The position numbers were made by a program, and so were the translations under genes. From UBA6168 sp039819485 (GTDB lineage: Bacteria > Bacteroidota > Bacteroidia > Chitinophagales > Saprospiraceae): a stretch of DNA of 64,000 bases. The stretch is from positions 1 to 64,000 of the forward strand of contig JBCBRY010000038.1 of NCBI GenBank assembly GCA_039819485.1. The letters are read 5' to 3'. Within the stretch, counting starts at the first letter, position 1; the number at the start of each line of letters is the position of its first letter. Below are positions 37,901 through 46,511 of this stretch, piece by piece. The notes beneath the pieces are model-generated. The model saw only the letters and a program-made list of their open reading frames with translations, was not told the origin of the DNA and ran no database searches.

Positions 37901-40900
37901 GCTCCACATTCTACCGTCACATCGGCGGGTACTCCACTTATGATGACCGGTGCCTCCGTATCAACGACCCGGAAGAAAACGTAAAATTCACTAGTATTGC
38001 CGCATTCATCAATCGCTTCCCAACCACATTGCATGAGCAGTAAATAACCAGACTGGCTGCAATCAGATTGTTCAAGAATGGTTTCGATGGTATTGATTTG
38101 AATAGCTGTACTGCAATCATCAGTGGCTGAAGCGTGAAAGGGTTCCAGTACCGGAACTGAATCACAATCGAAAATCAATGTATCTCCTTGTTGGGCATTG
38201 CCAAGCTGAGGGTGGTTGATTGTTAAAACAGGAGGAGCCTGGTCAATCAGGTAAATATGTTGGTGATGGGCAGCCTGGTTGCCACAGGAGTCGGTAGCAG
38301 CGTAAATTCGATTTACGATCGTTGTACAAGGCTCGACGGAATTGGTCAATTCAACAAAATCAACCGGAACATCTCCCAAACAATCATCGGTAGCGGTGAC
38401 AACCGCTGGAGGTGTTACTACATCATTGCAACCGAGGGTCAGGTCAGCAGGCAATCCTGAAAGGACGGGCTCCTGCATATCCGACACATTGATGATTTGT
38501 GTTGCCACAGACGAATTGCCACAGTCGTCGGTGGCAGTCCAGGTACGGGTAACCGTTAAGTTACAGCCGCTTCCAGTGGTTGTTTCATTAAAAACGAGTG
38601 TAGGAGCAGCATCACAATTATCTGTTGCCGAAATATTATTTGGGACCTCGGGTAAATCACCGCAAGCAGCGTTCACATCGGATGGAACATTGAGGATGGA
38701 TGGTGGTATCCCATCATCCGTAACTTGAATTTGCTGGGTACCGACGGTCGTATTTCCACAGAGATCGGTAGCTGTCCACATGCGTGTAATAGAATAGCTA
38801 CAGCCGCTTCCATTTGTAATTTCTGTAAAATCCACAGTGATATTTCCATCGCAATTATCCGATCCCGTAACTATAGGGGGAGCTGGAATAGTTTCCCCAC
38901 AATTGAGTGTCAAGTCAGCTGGCACCCCTGCCAGGATAGGAGATGTTACATCTGTTACCGTAATTATTTGTGACTCAGACGCCGTATTGCCGCAATCATC
39001 CACGGCAGTCCAGGTACGGGTAATCTCATAACCGCAAGCCATGAAATTTGTATCAAGCGAGACCGAAAGGGCTGGGTTCACCGTGCAGTTATCCGTAACT
39101 GTAATTGGTGTCGCAACGATTTCTATCCATTCACATTCATGTGTTTCATCAGAAGGCACTCCTGAAATAACGGGTGCTTCATCATCTGTGAATGTAATGG
39201 TTTGCGTTGCGGTGGTTGCATTTCCACAATTGTCTGTAGCACTCCAGGTGCGGATGATCTGGTCTGCACAGCCATCAGGCAGTGTCATTTCACTGAATTG
39301 TACAACTATATTATTCGCGCAATTATCAAAAGCGGTCACGGTCGGCGGAGCTGCTGGCATCATTTCACAGGAAAGACTTTCATCGGCGGGTACACCAGTC
39401 AACTGAGGAGGCGTATTATCGATAATAACAATTGTAATAAACAGGCTGTCCATATTTCCGCAGCTGTCAGTAGCCACCCAACCACAGGTCATTATTTGTA
39501 GATAACCATCGGACAGACAATCTCCTGCTGATACAAATTCAGTAAATTCAATGCTTGGGGCAGGGTCACAATTATCGACTGCTGTGGCATCACCAGCCGT
39601 CAGTGAAATAATTTGATTGCACTCCCTGTAAAGCGTATCTCCGTGACTAAGACCATTTATGGCTGGATTGGAAGTGACAATACTCGGCGGTGTTGTATCT
39701 GAAACAACGACCGTTTGGGTAAAAGTGGTCATGCTCCCAGAATCATTGGTCGCCGTCCAGGTACGGGTCACGGTGTAGCCACAAGCATTATTTACAAAAA
39801 CACTATCGTAAACGATGTCCAGGTCTGGGTCGCAATTATCCAAAAACACCGGTGCCTCAAAAGGAGCATCGTCCGCACATTCCACCGTTGCATTCGTGAA
39901 AGGATCATTGTTGACAAAAGGTGCTGAAGCGCCAACATTGATGGTAAGTGAATCAAAGTCTGTACAGCCAAGTCCGTCATCGAAAGCAACGAAATAGGTA
40001 GTTGTGGTGGCCGGGTTCGCAAAAGGGTTCGCGGTCGTCGGATCACTTAGCCCGGTCGCCGGAGACCACAAATAGGTTCCTGATCCATGAGAAACAACTG
40101 CATTCAACTGAGAAGTGACCGTAGCATCACAATGCCCCAAATCTGGACCTGCATCTACTTCAGGACAATCATACAAACAAATCAGTGAAGTCGTATCACA
40201 CTCTCCCCAATCCAGGCTCAGGCACGGGGAGAATCCATTTGCATCGAAAACACCTGTGGAAATTGGCCGCAGGCCATCTTCGATATTGAAGCCAACTGTA
40301 TAATCACCCGGTTCAAGGCCATCAAAACGATATTCGCCCAGTGCATTGGTGAGCGTACTGTCAATCGGATTGACCAAATCGGCACAGTTGTACAAGTAGA
40401 CCGTAGCCCCTGCAACCGGATTGTCTGTTGGGTCCGCCACATCGTTATTATTGCTGTCCTCACAAACAATGGAACCGATGAAAATACATTCTACGGGTAT
40501 ATTGTTCAGGAAAATAGGAGGGTCTCCCAATTCCAAATCGAAACTCATGTAATAAGGATTGACAGCACAGGAAGCGTCCGCCAAATATTCACTATTAAGT
40601 GTATCCGCCCCTAAAATAATTGGAGAAGGCATTCCGCTCGGATCGAATGGCCCAGCCAGGTCAGGGCAGTCCGGGCTGATGGGAAATCCATCATAAAACA
40701 AATTGTACACACCGGCAGTACCCACCGCATAAAACTCATAAAAGCCAGATGAGCCATCGTGAACGATGACTACTTCATCATTGGGAATGCCGTTGGGACC
40801 AATGACGGTTATGGTTCCTCCAGTAATGATCTTTCCGGTTTTTTCACAATAGATCCAGCCAGTCGGGTCATGTGCCAGCAATTCAATTTCTTCCGTATCC

Positions 40901-43260
40901 AGGTCATCTTCCGTCGGGTTGCCGTTATTTGGAGTAGAGTCGACATCAAACACTTGTACCCCATTGCTATCGCTGGCACTCTCAATTTCTGCAATGTTGA
41001 CCAGAGACGCACCGGAAGCACCATAGATAACGATCAATTTAATTTCAACCGAGTCTGACTGGCCGGGCATGAGCGGGCCGGCCATGATGATCTCAGCCGA
41101 ATCGCTGGAGATCAGTGTCCAACCAGTGTTGTTGGGGCTGAAGGCCAAGCCGGCAGGGATCAGGTCAATAATGGCAATGTCAGATGCGGTTGTGCCACCT
41201 TCATTGGTAATTTTAATTTGATAGCTCACCTCATCTCCGATATCGACCACCGCAGGCTGGCCGGGCGTCAACATTTTTTCCAAGGCCAGGTCAAACATGG
41301 ATTCAAAAACACCTAAATCAATGTCTGTTCTGTCCACTCCTGCGCCCAGATCGATAAGGTCCGTGTAGCCATCAGGCCCCGCATCCGAATCAGTTGCATC
41401 ATTCCCGGTATTCAGCGTGGTTGTCACATAATTAGTTGGAAAAGTATTGGGATCAAAAAACAAAAAGTAGTCATCCGGGCTCAGGCCGGTAAAACCATAT
41501 TCTCCATTGCTATCAGTTTCATCACTTCCTACAATCACGTCGTCAGGTGTGCCGGGCAGGCCATCAGGTCCGGGAGTCAGCAAGATCACCGTTACTCCTT
41601 CTACACCGGGTTCACCGGGGTCTTGTTGGCCATTTTGATTAAGGTCTTCCCAAACAAAATCCCCCAGGGAAGACGGCAAGGGGTCAATACCGAAATCTGT
41701 ACTGGTATCTATTTCTCCGAGAGAGAGTGTAATAGTCGGTGTCCTTCCGGCAACATCTGCATCACTGTCTCCATCGTCATTTCCCTGATTTTGAGGAGAT
41801 GGGACATAGTTGGGCGGTAGCGTACCGATATCAAAAATCAAGTAGTAATCCCCGGGTGGCAGATTATCAAAGAAGTAGTGACCATCCATATCTGTGGTAT
41901 CGGTTCCGATCAAATTATCATCGGCATCAAATAACTGTACGACAACTCCTTCTACGCCCGGTTCATCAGGGTCCTGCTGGCCATCGTGGTCATTATCGAA
42001 CCAGACAAAATCACCTATCCCGGAGGACAAAACTTCTACCGACGCCACATCATGATCATCTTCATCTCCATTTAGGTTATTGATTTCATCATCAACCAAC
42101 ATGTCGGCATTTCCATCATTTTCCTGCGATTCAGGCTGTGAATCTGCGTCGCGATCATCATCGGAAAATATTTCGGCAAAGTTTAAAGCCTCTCCAGCGT
42201 TGATGACGGTAAGTGTAACGGGCACAAAAATGGTTTGCCCTGGCATCAAAGTACCATTGATGGTTAGTTTCCCATCCGCTCCATCCGGTAACCACACATA
42301 TGGGATCGGCACACTGCCAGTTGTCATTCCTGCCGGATTGAGAGCCGTGCTGAAAGGAGCAAAAACAGAGACATCGACGTCGTCTAAAATGGTCAGTCCA
42401 GTCGCTGGCAGGTCCCCTTGATTGGTAATTTCTAATGTATAGTTCACTTCTGACCCAATCGCGACCAGATCGTCCTGGCCCGTCGCCAGTGTTTTCCGCA
42501 GGGCAAGGTCATAACAACTGTCTTTTACAATGACCGGGCAACAGGTGAGTGTCGGGCAACCGTTTTGTTCAGCAGTGAAGCTGTAAATACCGGCGGAAGT
42601 AATGTAAAAAGTGTCCTGGTTGCCCCCTTCGTTGGCAGGGATGAAAATACCGTCTTTGTACCATTGAATATTGGTAAACATGGGCAGCAAGGTAACCCTG
42701 ACGGAATCATGCAACCGGGTACAAAAAGTAATGGGTACCGAAACACAAGCTTTGTCCATATCATCTTCCAGCAATTCTTCATTGTCAGGTGTACTGTCTT
42801 CATCTGAGCCGGCCATTTCTATGACTTCTGCTATATTCATATACATTCCCTCCCATTCGACCCGGGTTCGGATGGTCAACTCCAATTCAGGGGTGTTAGC
42901 CGTGAGGGCATTACCGATCATCCACACGCCATTGGTGGTATTGTAAATGGTGCCGGCAGGTGCCTCATGGTCGAGATAGGTCAACCCGACAGTCAGCGTA
43001 TCACGTACCTGGAGACCGGCTACATTTGTTCCATTTTGATTATAAACCCTGATGGTGAACGTTACGGTATCGCCAATGGCAACACTGTCCCGATCTACTA
43101 CCTTTTCCAGCGCAACATCATGTTGAGCCGTTGCAACTGATCCCGTCAAGCAAAAGAAAGGGATCACAATGATCCATTTCCCGATGCTGATCCATCGACA
43201 GGCAGCACTGACAGCAGTCCTAAAAATTCCCTGTATCATCGGATGTCTATTAAATACCAT
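34948..43260 (-). CDS. Giant T9SS surface protein: DUF11, SdrD-B, HYR and SprB repeats
   Basis: A 2770-residue cell-surface protein, start placed at 43260 (MVFNRHPMIQG) just before the signal region; the frame is open to 43386. Order: DUF11 (about 55-165), Ig-like, DUF11, two SdrD-B domains (about 414 and 532: GDFVWFDNDHDGQQDP, GDFVWEDLNQNGQQDP), DUF11 (about 654), a third SdrD-B-like domain (about 927). Then come 13 HYR-like repeats, about 1110-2175, most with NCD...RTWSATDxCGN, the last degenerate. Two SprB-type repeats (YEWSDGGTGASRNDLL) follow near 2200, then a cadherin-like segment and a T9SS type-A sorting domain (about 2688-2770, LLFPNPADRYVNI to RQLIITRL). Probably an adhesin or gliding-type filament protein. 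An 8-G tract lies 349 bp upstream. Confidence 0.9.
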   Translation of the reverse strand: MVFNRHPMIQGIFRTAVSAACRWISIGKWIIVIPFFCLTGSVATAQHDVALEKVVDRDSVAIGDTVTFTIRVYNQNGTNVAGLQVRDTLTVGLTYLDHEAPAGTIYNTTNGVWMIGNALTANTPELELTIRTRVEWEGMYMNIAEVIEMAGSDEDSTPDNEELLEDDMDKACVSVPITFCTRLHDSVRVTLLPMFTNIQWYKDGIFIPANEGGNQDTFYITSAGIYSFTAEQNGCPTLTCCPVIVKDSCYDLALRKTLATGQDDLVAIGSEVNYTLEITNQGDLPATGLTILDDVDVSVFAPFSTALNPAGMTTGSVPIPYVWLPDGADGKLTINGTLMPGQTIFVPVTLTVINAGEALNFAEIFSDDDRDADSQPESQENDGNADMLVDDEINNLNGDEDDHDVASVEVLSSGIGDFVWFDNDHDGQQDPDEPGVEGVVVQLFDADDNLIGTDTTDMDGHYFFDNLPPGDYYLIFDIGTLPPNYVPSPQNQGNDDGDSDADVAGRTPTITLSLGEIDTSTDFGIDPLPSSLGDFVWEDLNQNGQQDPGEPGVEGVTVILLTPGPDGLPGTPDDVIVGSDETDSNGEYGFTGLSPDDYFLFFDPNTFPTNYVTTTLNTGNDATDSDAGPDGYTDLIDLGAGVDRTDIDLGVFESMFDLALEKMLTPGQPAVVDIGDEVSYQIKITNEGGTTASDIAIIDLIPAGLAFSPNNTGWTLISSDSAEIIMAGPLMPGQSDSVEIKLIVIYGASGASLVNIAEIESASDSNGVQVFDVDSTPNNGNPTEDDLDTEEIELLAHDPTGWIYCEKTGKIITGGTITVIGPNGIPNDEVVIVHDGSSGFYEFYAVGTAGVYNLFYDGFPISPDCPDLAGPFDPSGMPSPIILGADTLNSEYLADASCAVNPYYMSFDLELGDPPIFLNNIPVECIFIGSIVCEDSNNNDVADPTDNPVAGATVYLYNCADLVNPIDSTLTNALGEYRFDGLEPGDYTVGFNIEDGLRPISTGVFDANGFSPCLSLDWGECDTTSLICLYDCPEVDAGPDLGHCDATVTSQLNAVVSHGSGTYLWSPATGLSDPTTANPFANPATTTTYFVAFDDGLGCTDFDSLTINVGASAPFVNNDPFTNATVECADDAPFEAPVFLDNCDPDLDIVYDSVFVNNACGYTVTRTWTATNDSGSMTTFTQTVVVSDTTPPSIVTSNPAINGLSHGDTLYRECNQIISLTAGDATAVDNCDPAPSIEFTEFVSAGDCLSDGYLQIMTCGWVATDSCGNMDSLFITIVIIDNTPPQLTGVPADESLSCEMMPAAPPTVTAFDNCANNIVVQFSEMTLPDGCADQIIRTWSATDNCGNATTATQTITFTDDEAPVISGVPSDETHECEWIEIVATPITVTDNCTVNPALSVSLDTNFMACGYEITRTWTAVDDCGNTASESQIITVTDVTSPILAGVPADLTLNCGETIPAPPIVTGSDNCDGNITVDFTEITNGSGCSYSITRMWTATDLCGNTTVGTQQIQVTDDGIPPSILNVPSDVNAACGDLPEVPNNISATDNCDAAPTLVFNETTTGSGCNLTVTRTWTATDDCGNSSVATQIINVSDMQEPVLSGLPADLTLGCNDVVTPPAVVTATDDCLGDVPVDFVELTNSVEPCTTIVNRIYAATDSCGNQAAHHQHIYLIDQAPPVLTINHPQLGNAQQGDTLIFDCDSVPVLEPFHASATDDCSTAIQINTIETILEQSDCSQSGYLLLMQCGWEAIDECGNTSEFYVFFRVVDTEAPVIISGVPADVTVECGAVPPATANIVATDNCDDTLDISSVDVIIGSGCNYTIERTWMVSDDCGRTATALQTIFVYENDLEAPVAVEPADLTVSCGNIPAPETPVFTDNCDDSLTVVFFEIVDNNGCGQEIKRVWSATDRCGNSTTVDQIINVIDDVPPTVQFNHPWLIGLMDGDTLTMSCENPEIFGEIDATAVDDCSDASIDFTENGITLGDCSNDGFIAIMHCTWTATDSCGNSSSTTIYMRIVDDMPPVISNVPANVTVSCGEPIPDCGNPEITDACGDVTFELTTSDVPTSNGFTRICTWIATDECGNISTAIRTIFVEEGGLPVFSEIPADTIIIYANNETVPPPADVTAVDGCTGEDLIVVFSETIIPDPNGCDTTIIREWSTTDNNGNSMSQEQTITVLGSIVASVGTTTPDTCELSVGSAVLLPSDATYEWSDGGTGASRNDLLAGTYTVTVNGGICANELTVLIGNIQNPTQITAATSPEICGNMNGAAILSPSNYTYDWSDGGTGAERVDLIAGAYAVTVTNGGCSSIITINIGSECDCEPAVVNAINTTTAGCGESNGTAQIDLEGDEADYQFVWVPNLGTANQIGNERTGLPAQHYVVFVTYQNNPDCIEKIEFDVSDDCFRCGPIFEIDAMTVETFDEVTKVCLPVPFGVSSSADIDVNDDVYDLGIEACDEDSVNIYNYSALPTGGEEGMFSVAWELGKDTLYTIVYDMDELATIMTQLDTIGTWYNSYDDRYLLTKNMKGEYGRISIAHVPSNMVLTREVEETAVMMGTRLLLEEGLNEVVYINPANDCSDTITVTVDQIGIVYNPPTILHNDTLKTIVGKSVTANLMANDRLGGEVECMEIVLGPQNGIVTVDESYQATYRPFDEFCVEKGMPLDKFFYEICMDDGETYTAVAYVDVACREDVLLFPNPADRYVNIDLAPMAGQPVDIQIIDNFGIVVERIHVGEATTVPLRLNLNDYRSGHYAVWIFTPRKRLIIRQLIITRL

Positions 43261-43749
43261 TGTTAAATATTTGAGAGGCAAACGATTGCCCACATAAATC
43301 AGTAAAAGCAAAAATTTTGGTTCTTGGGGTTGAGTGCTAATTGCTTGTTTTTTGTATTGATTTTGCAAAATGATCCAGGCTGCCATGAACGCATCGCCAA
43401 AGTCCCTTCAGCATTGGAAAAGCTTGGCGAAGAGAACAATAGTGTCCACCAATGAAACTTCGGCACTAAACGGACGGCCAAATTTTTATAGCAACCTGAG
43501 CTAATTATACCTCTTTCGTTTTTTGGGAAAACAACCGTTGGCCAGCCCGGCTGAACCGGGCAGACCGCAGGTAATTCAATACTATCTCTGGGTTGTCATT
43601 TTTATCAAGGGGGGGGAAACAGTTCGTTTGAAAAGCGCTGTTCAAAAAATTCCGTACTCCTCTTTCGCTTTTTCTTTGTCAGGTTTTTTCAAAGTAAAAC
43701 AAGGAGGGAAGGGGGCAAAGCCCCCTACCCCTTTATGTGCAGTTGATCA
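43261..43749. other. Upstream region of the 2770-residue gene
   Basis: This is 489 bp without a gene. It holds a G8 tract (43609-43616) and a short GGGGGC/GCCCCC hairpin at 43711-43725. The hairpin could help end transcription of the 858-residue gene from the right, although its exit side is only weakly T-rich. Confidence 0.6.
43609..43616. promoter_or_regulatory. G8 homopolymer tract upstream of giant gene
   Basis: Eight G residues in the context AAGGGGGGGGAAAC, 349 bp upstream of the 43260 start. G/C runs of 7 or more occur only upstream of the three giant genes in this window; elsewhere the longest I found is six. Confidence 0.5.
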
Positions 43750-46326
43750 TTATTCACCCGTACGGATGACGTTTACGTTGACCGGAGGACATACCAATGG
43801 TGTAATGTCCGGAACAGCAATCGGCTTAGCTGTTTCACAGCCATGCTGGTTGCGTACGGTTACCGTATTCGTTGTGCCCAGATTTAAACCATCAGCAGTA
43901 GTAAAGACCGTGTTGGCTACATAAGGAGCGAAGCCTCCACCGTTCAGGTCCATCAATGACATGATGGCATCACCATTGATCAGGTTGTTGAGCAATACAG
44001 TCGGTTCATCACCCGGACAAGTAGTTGGCAAGCTAAGCGTGAAGTCTGGCTTGTCGTTTACGGTCAAAGTGATATTTGCGGTAGCGTAACATCCGTAAGT
44101 ATTTGTCACCCTCGCCACGATCGTACCTGAAGCAGAAGTGAACACACCAGTAATTGGATTGGCGTTCGCATCCGCATCTGCCTGGTCGTTGTGGTAAGAC
44201 ACTGTGTGGGTTGCGGCACTCTGTCCGTTCAATACATCTGAATCGGCATTGGTCAGATCAAAATCAGCCTGACCGCCTCCGAGTGTAGTTTCACAAAGCG
44301 TCAGAGACGCAGCCGTAGCGGTTGGGTTTGGATTCACAATTACCTGAATTTCAGCATAAGGACGGCAAGTAGCATCAGCTGGCGGATTGGCGAATATTCC
44401 ATAAACATAGAATGTATCCGGTGTGGTGTTGGAAGTATTCGGGAAGTCAGCTGTGTTGAAGCTGTAGGTAGCCGTATATGGATTAGAAGAACCAGTTGGG
44501 TCTACATCAGATCCAACCTGTGTACCACCTGAATACATATCCGTTCCGGTCTGTGGATCGTCGAAGCGAACAAAGGCGATGGTAGAATCGACGCTGATGT
44601 CCACACTCAGATCAGAACCAGCATCGTCAGCACAAATGGTTTGCGCACCTTGTGGGTTGTCGATAGTCGGACAAACAGGCTTGAACCCGAAGTCAACATG
44701 AAGTTCTGAACCATTGTCCGGAACCAATGGGTTATCGGTAACGGAAGGATTACTCATGCCGGTAGCGGTTTCGCCCTGGTCACTTTCACCGGTTGATGCA
44801 CTGCCCGGTGTTAATGTTACTGGGTTTGAACGTACTTCAGTTGAGGTGAAATTAACCCCGTTATCATCGTTGTCAACAGAAGTTGGCGTGGAAGAAGAAG
44901 CAATATCGTCGGAGCTGATTTTGTTATCCAAAGCAGAAGCGGTGGTATCAACAGCAACGATGTAAGTACCCGCTGCCAAACCAGTGAACAGGTACTGCCC
45001 GTCCGCATCAGTAGTGGTAGTCGCAACCACCGTAGTTCCGTCAGAAGCATAAAGCGTAACGGGAACACCGGAGATGCCCATGTCAGCATTATCAAAAGCA
45101 CCAGTATTATCCGTATCCATGAATACCAAACTACCCAGGCTCATTCCGTAGAAACCGAAGTCAACCGTCAGGTTGTCGTCAGCGTCGTCGATAGATGAGT
45201 TATCAGGTGTTTCACCAGTCGGTTCATCCTGGAACATCAACATCACAGAGGCAGTTGTCATGATACCGCCGGTATAAAACCCGGTTTTGACTTCCATACC
45301 GTTATCGTCGGTGTCCAGCACGGTTCCGTCAGGATCAGGTGCAGTCGTTTCGGAAGTGACGCCCGTTGCACCGGCAGTGGTACCTGAGCTGTAAAGGTTT
45401 TCAAGCGTTTCACCAGTATTGAATTCTGAATCGGGGATACCAACAAAGTATTTACCCGGAGCCAGGTTTTCGAACAAGTAAAGACCGGAAGCATCTGTAA
45501 CATCTGTATCTACTGGCGTTTGTTCTGCCCCGTCAAGAGAACCATCCTCGTTGGCATCAAGGAACAATTGAACAGTCACGTTCTCGATCGGATTTTCACC
45601 TACGTCAATGGTGCCGTCGTTATCCGTATCGTACCAAACGTAGTTCCCGAGGTTCAAACAGCGTACTTCAATACTCACACTGTCGATGTCGTAACAAGGT
45701 GCCGAAGTCGCATCGGTTGCCGTGGTGTTTTTACGAACATAATACTTGGTAGTGGAGGCCGGACTAACGGTCGTACTGGCCAGTTCATTGGATTCAGCCT
45801 GAGCATCGGCCAAAGTTGGATACCAGGCCATAGCTCCTGCGGTTGAGTTGTTATCAGTCGCTAATGTGGCCAGGTCAACACTTTCACCAGCTGCCTGACA
45901 GATGGTATCTGCCACGACCACAAGATCTGGGACTGGCAGGAAGTTGATGACCAAAGTGTCGTTTTTGGTCGCACAACCTGCGGGTGTAGCATACTCAGAG
46001 GTCAGGATATAGGTACCACCCGGAGCTGTTACATAAATAGTGTTGTTGCCCAATTTTGCCGGATCAACATTGAAAGAAGCAGCAGTTCCCGCCGTAATTT
46101 CATTGGCAGGTGCAACAGAGTTGCCATACCAGACAAAATTCGTGTAGTCGGTGGTATTGGCTGGAGCCAGCGTAACGGTGTCCTGCGAACAATACGAGTA
46201 AGTATTGTCACAGTCCGACGTGGTTATCGTCTGGGCAGAAGCCTGCCAACCGAAAAAGAACAGCATGCACGCTGTTACAGTCGCTTTTAGACATGTCTGA
46301 TGGAGATAGTTAAATGTTTTTTCCAT
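43750..46326 (-). CDS. Secreted multi-domain SdrD-B protein
   Basis: An 858-residue secreted protein; start 46326 (MEKTFNYLHQTCLKATVTAC) puts the signal peptide, ending FGWQASAQ, at the N-terminus. An Ig-like/PKD-like segment (about 30-215: YCSQDTVTLAPANTTDYTN, TICQAAGESVDL) is followed by SdrD-B domains from about 224 (LGNYVWYDTDNDGTIDV) and 395 (LGSLVFMDTDNTGAFDNADM). Further Ig-like domains run from about 560 (CADDAGSDLSVDI) to the end. There is no type-A sorting domain. It ends LVCPPVNVNVIRTGE, a tail also seen on the neighbouring 1645-residue protein. A G10 tract lies 111-120 bp upstream. Same strand as the neighbouring giant genes; probably a surface layer or adhesin component. Confidence 0.87.
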   Translation of the reverse strand: MEKTFNYLHQTCLKATVTACMLFFFGWQASAQTITTSDCDNTYSYCSQDTVTLAPANTTDYTNFVWYGNSVAPANEITAGTAASFNVDPAKLGNNTIYVTAPGGTYILTSEYATPAGCATKNDTLVINFLPVPDLVVVADTICQAAGESVDLATLATDNNSTAGAMAWYPTLADAQAESNELASTTVSPASTTKYYVRKNTTATDATSAPCYDIDSVSIEVRCLNLGNYVWYDTDNDGTIDVGENPIENVTVQLFLDANEDGSLDGAEQTPVDTDVTDASGLYLFENLAPGKYFVGIPDSEFNTGETLENLYSSGTTAGATGVTSETTAPDPDGTVLDTDDNGMEVKTGFYTGGIMTTASVMLMFQDEPTGETPDNSSIDDADDNLTVDFGFYGMSLGSLVFMDTDNTGAFDNADMGISGVPVTLYASDGTTVVATTTTDADGQYLFTGLAAGTYIVAVDTTASALDNKISSDDIASSSTPTSVDNDDNGVNFTSTEVRSNPVTLTPGSASTGESDQGETATGMSNPSVTDNPLVPDNGSELHVDFGFKPVCPTIDNPQGAQTICADDAGSDLSVDISVDSTIAFVRFDDPQTGTDMYSGGTQVGSDVDPTGSSNPYTATYSFNTADFPNTSNTTPDTFYVYGIFANPPADATCRPYAEIQVIVNPNPTATAASLTLCETTLGGGQADFDLTNADSDVLNGQSAATHTVSYHNDQADADANANPITGVFTSASGTIVARVTNTYGCYATANITLTVNDKPDFTLSLPTTCPGDEPTVLLNNLINGDAIMSLMDLNGGGFAPYVANTVFTTADGLNLGTTNTVTVRNQHGCETAKPIAVPDITPLVCPPVNVNVIRTGE

Positions 46327-46436
46327 GAGAAATTTTGAAAATTTAATGATAGAATTTAAAAGCATTTTATATAGGATGGCAGTGCCTGACCGGGGCAAAA
46401 CCGGTAGGCCATGACAGTCCTTTTTGAACTATTCGA

Positions 46437-46446
46437 GGGGGGGGGG
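46437..46446. promoter_or_regulatory. G10 homopolymer tract upstream of the 858-residue gene
   Basis: Ten G residues (GAGGGGGGGGGGAATT) 111-120 bp upstream of the 46326 start, the usual place for a promoter or leader. It is the longest run in the window and the strongest candidate for slippage. Confidence 0.6.
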
Positions 46447-46511
46447 AATTTTACCTAAATGTTAGAGAAGGCCAGGCAAAATGGGGAGCAGTGCCGGGCT
46501 GGCTTCTCGGA

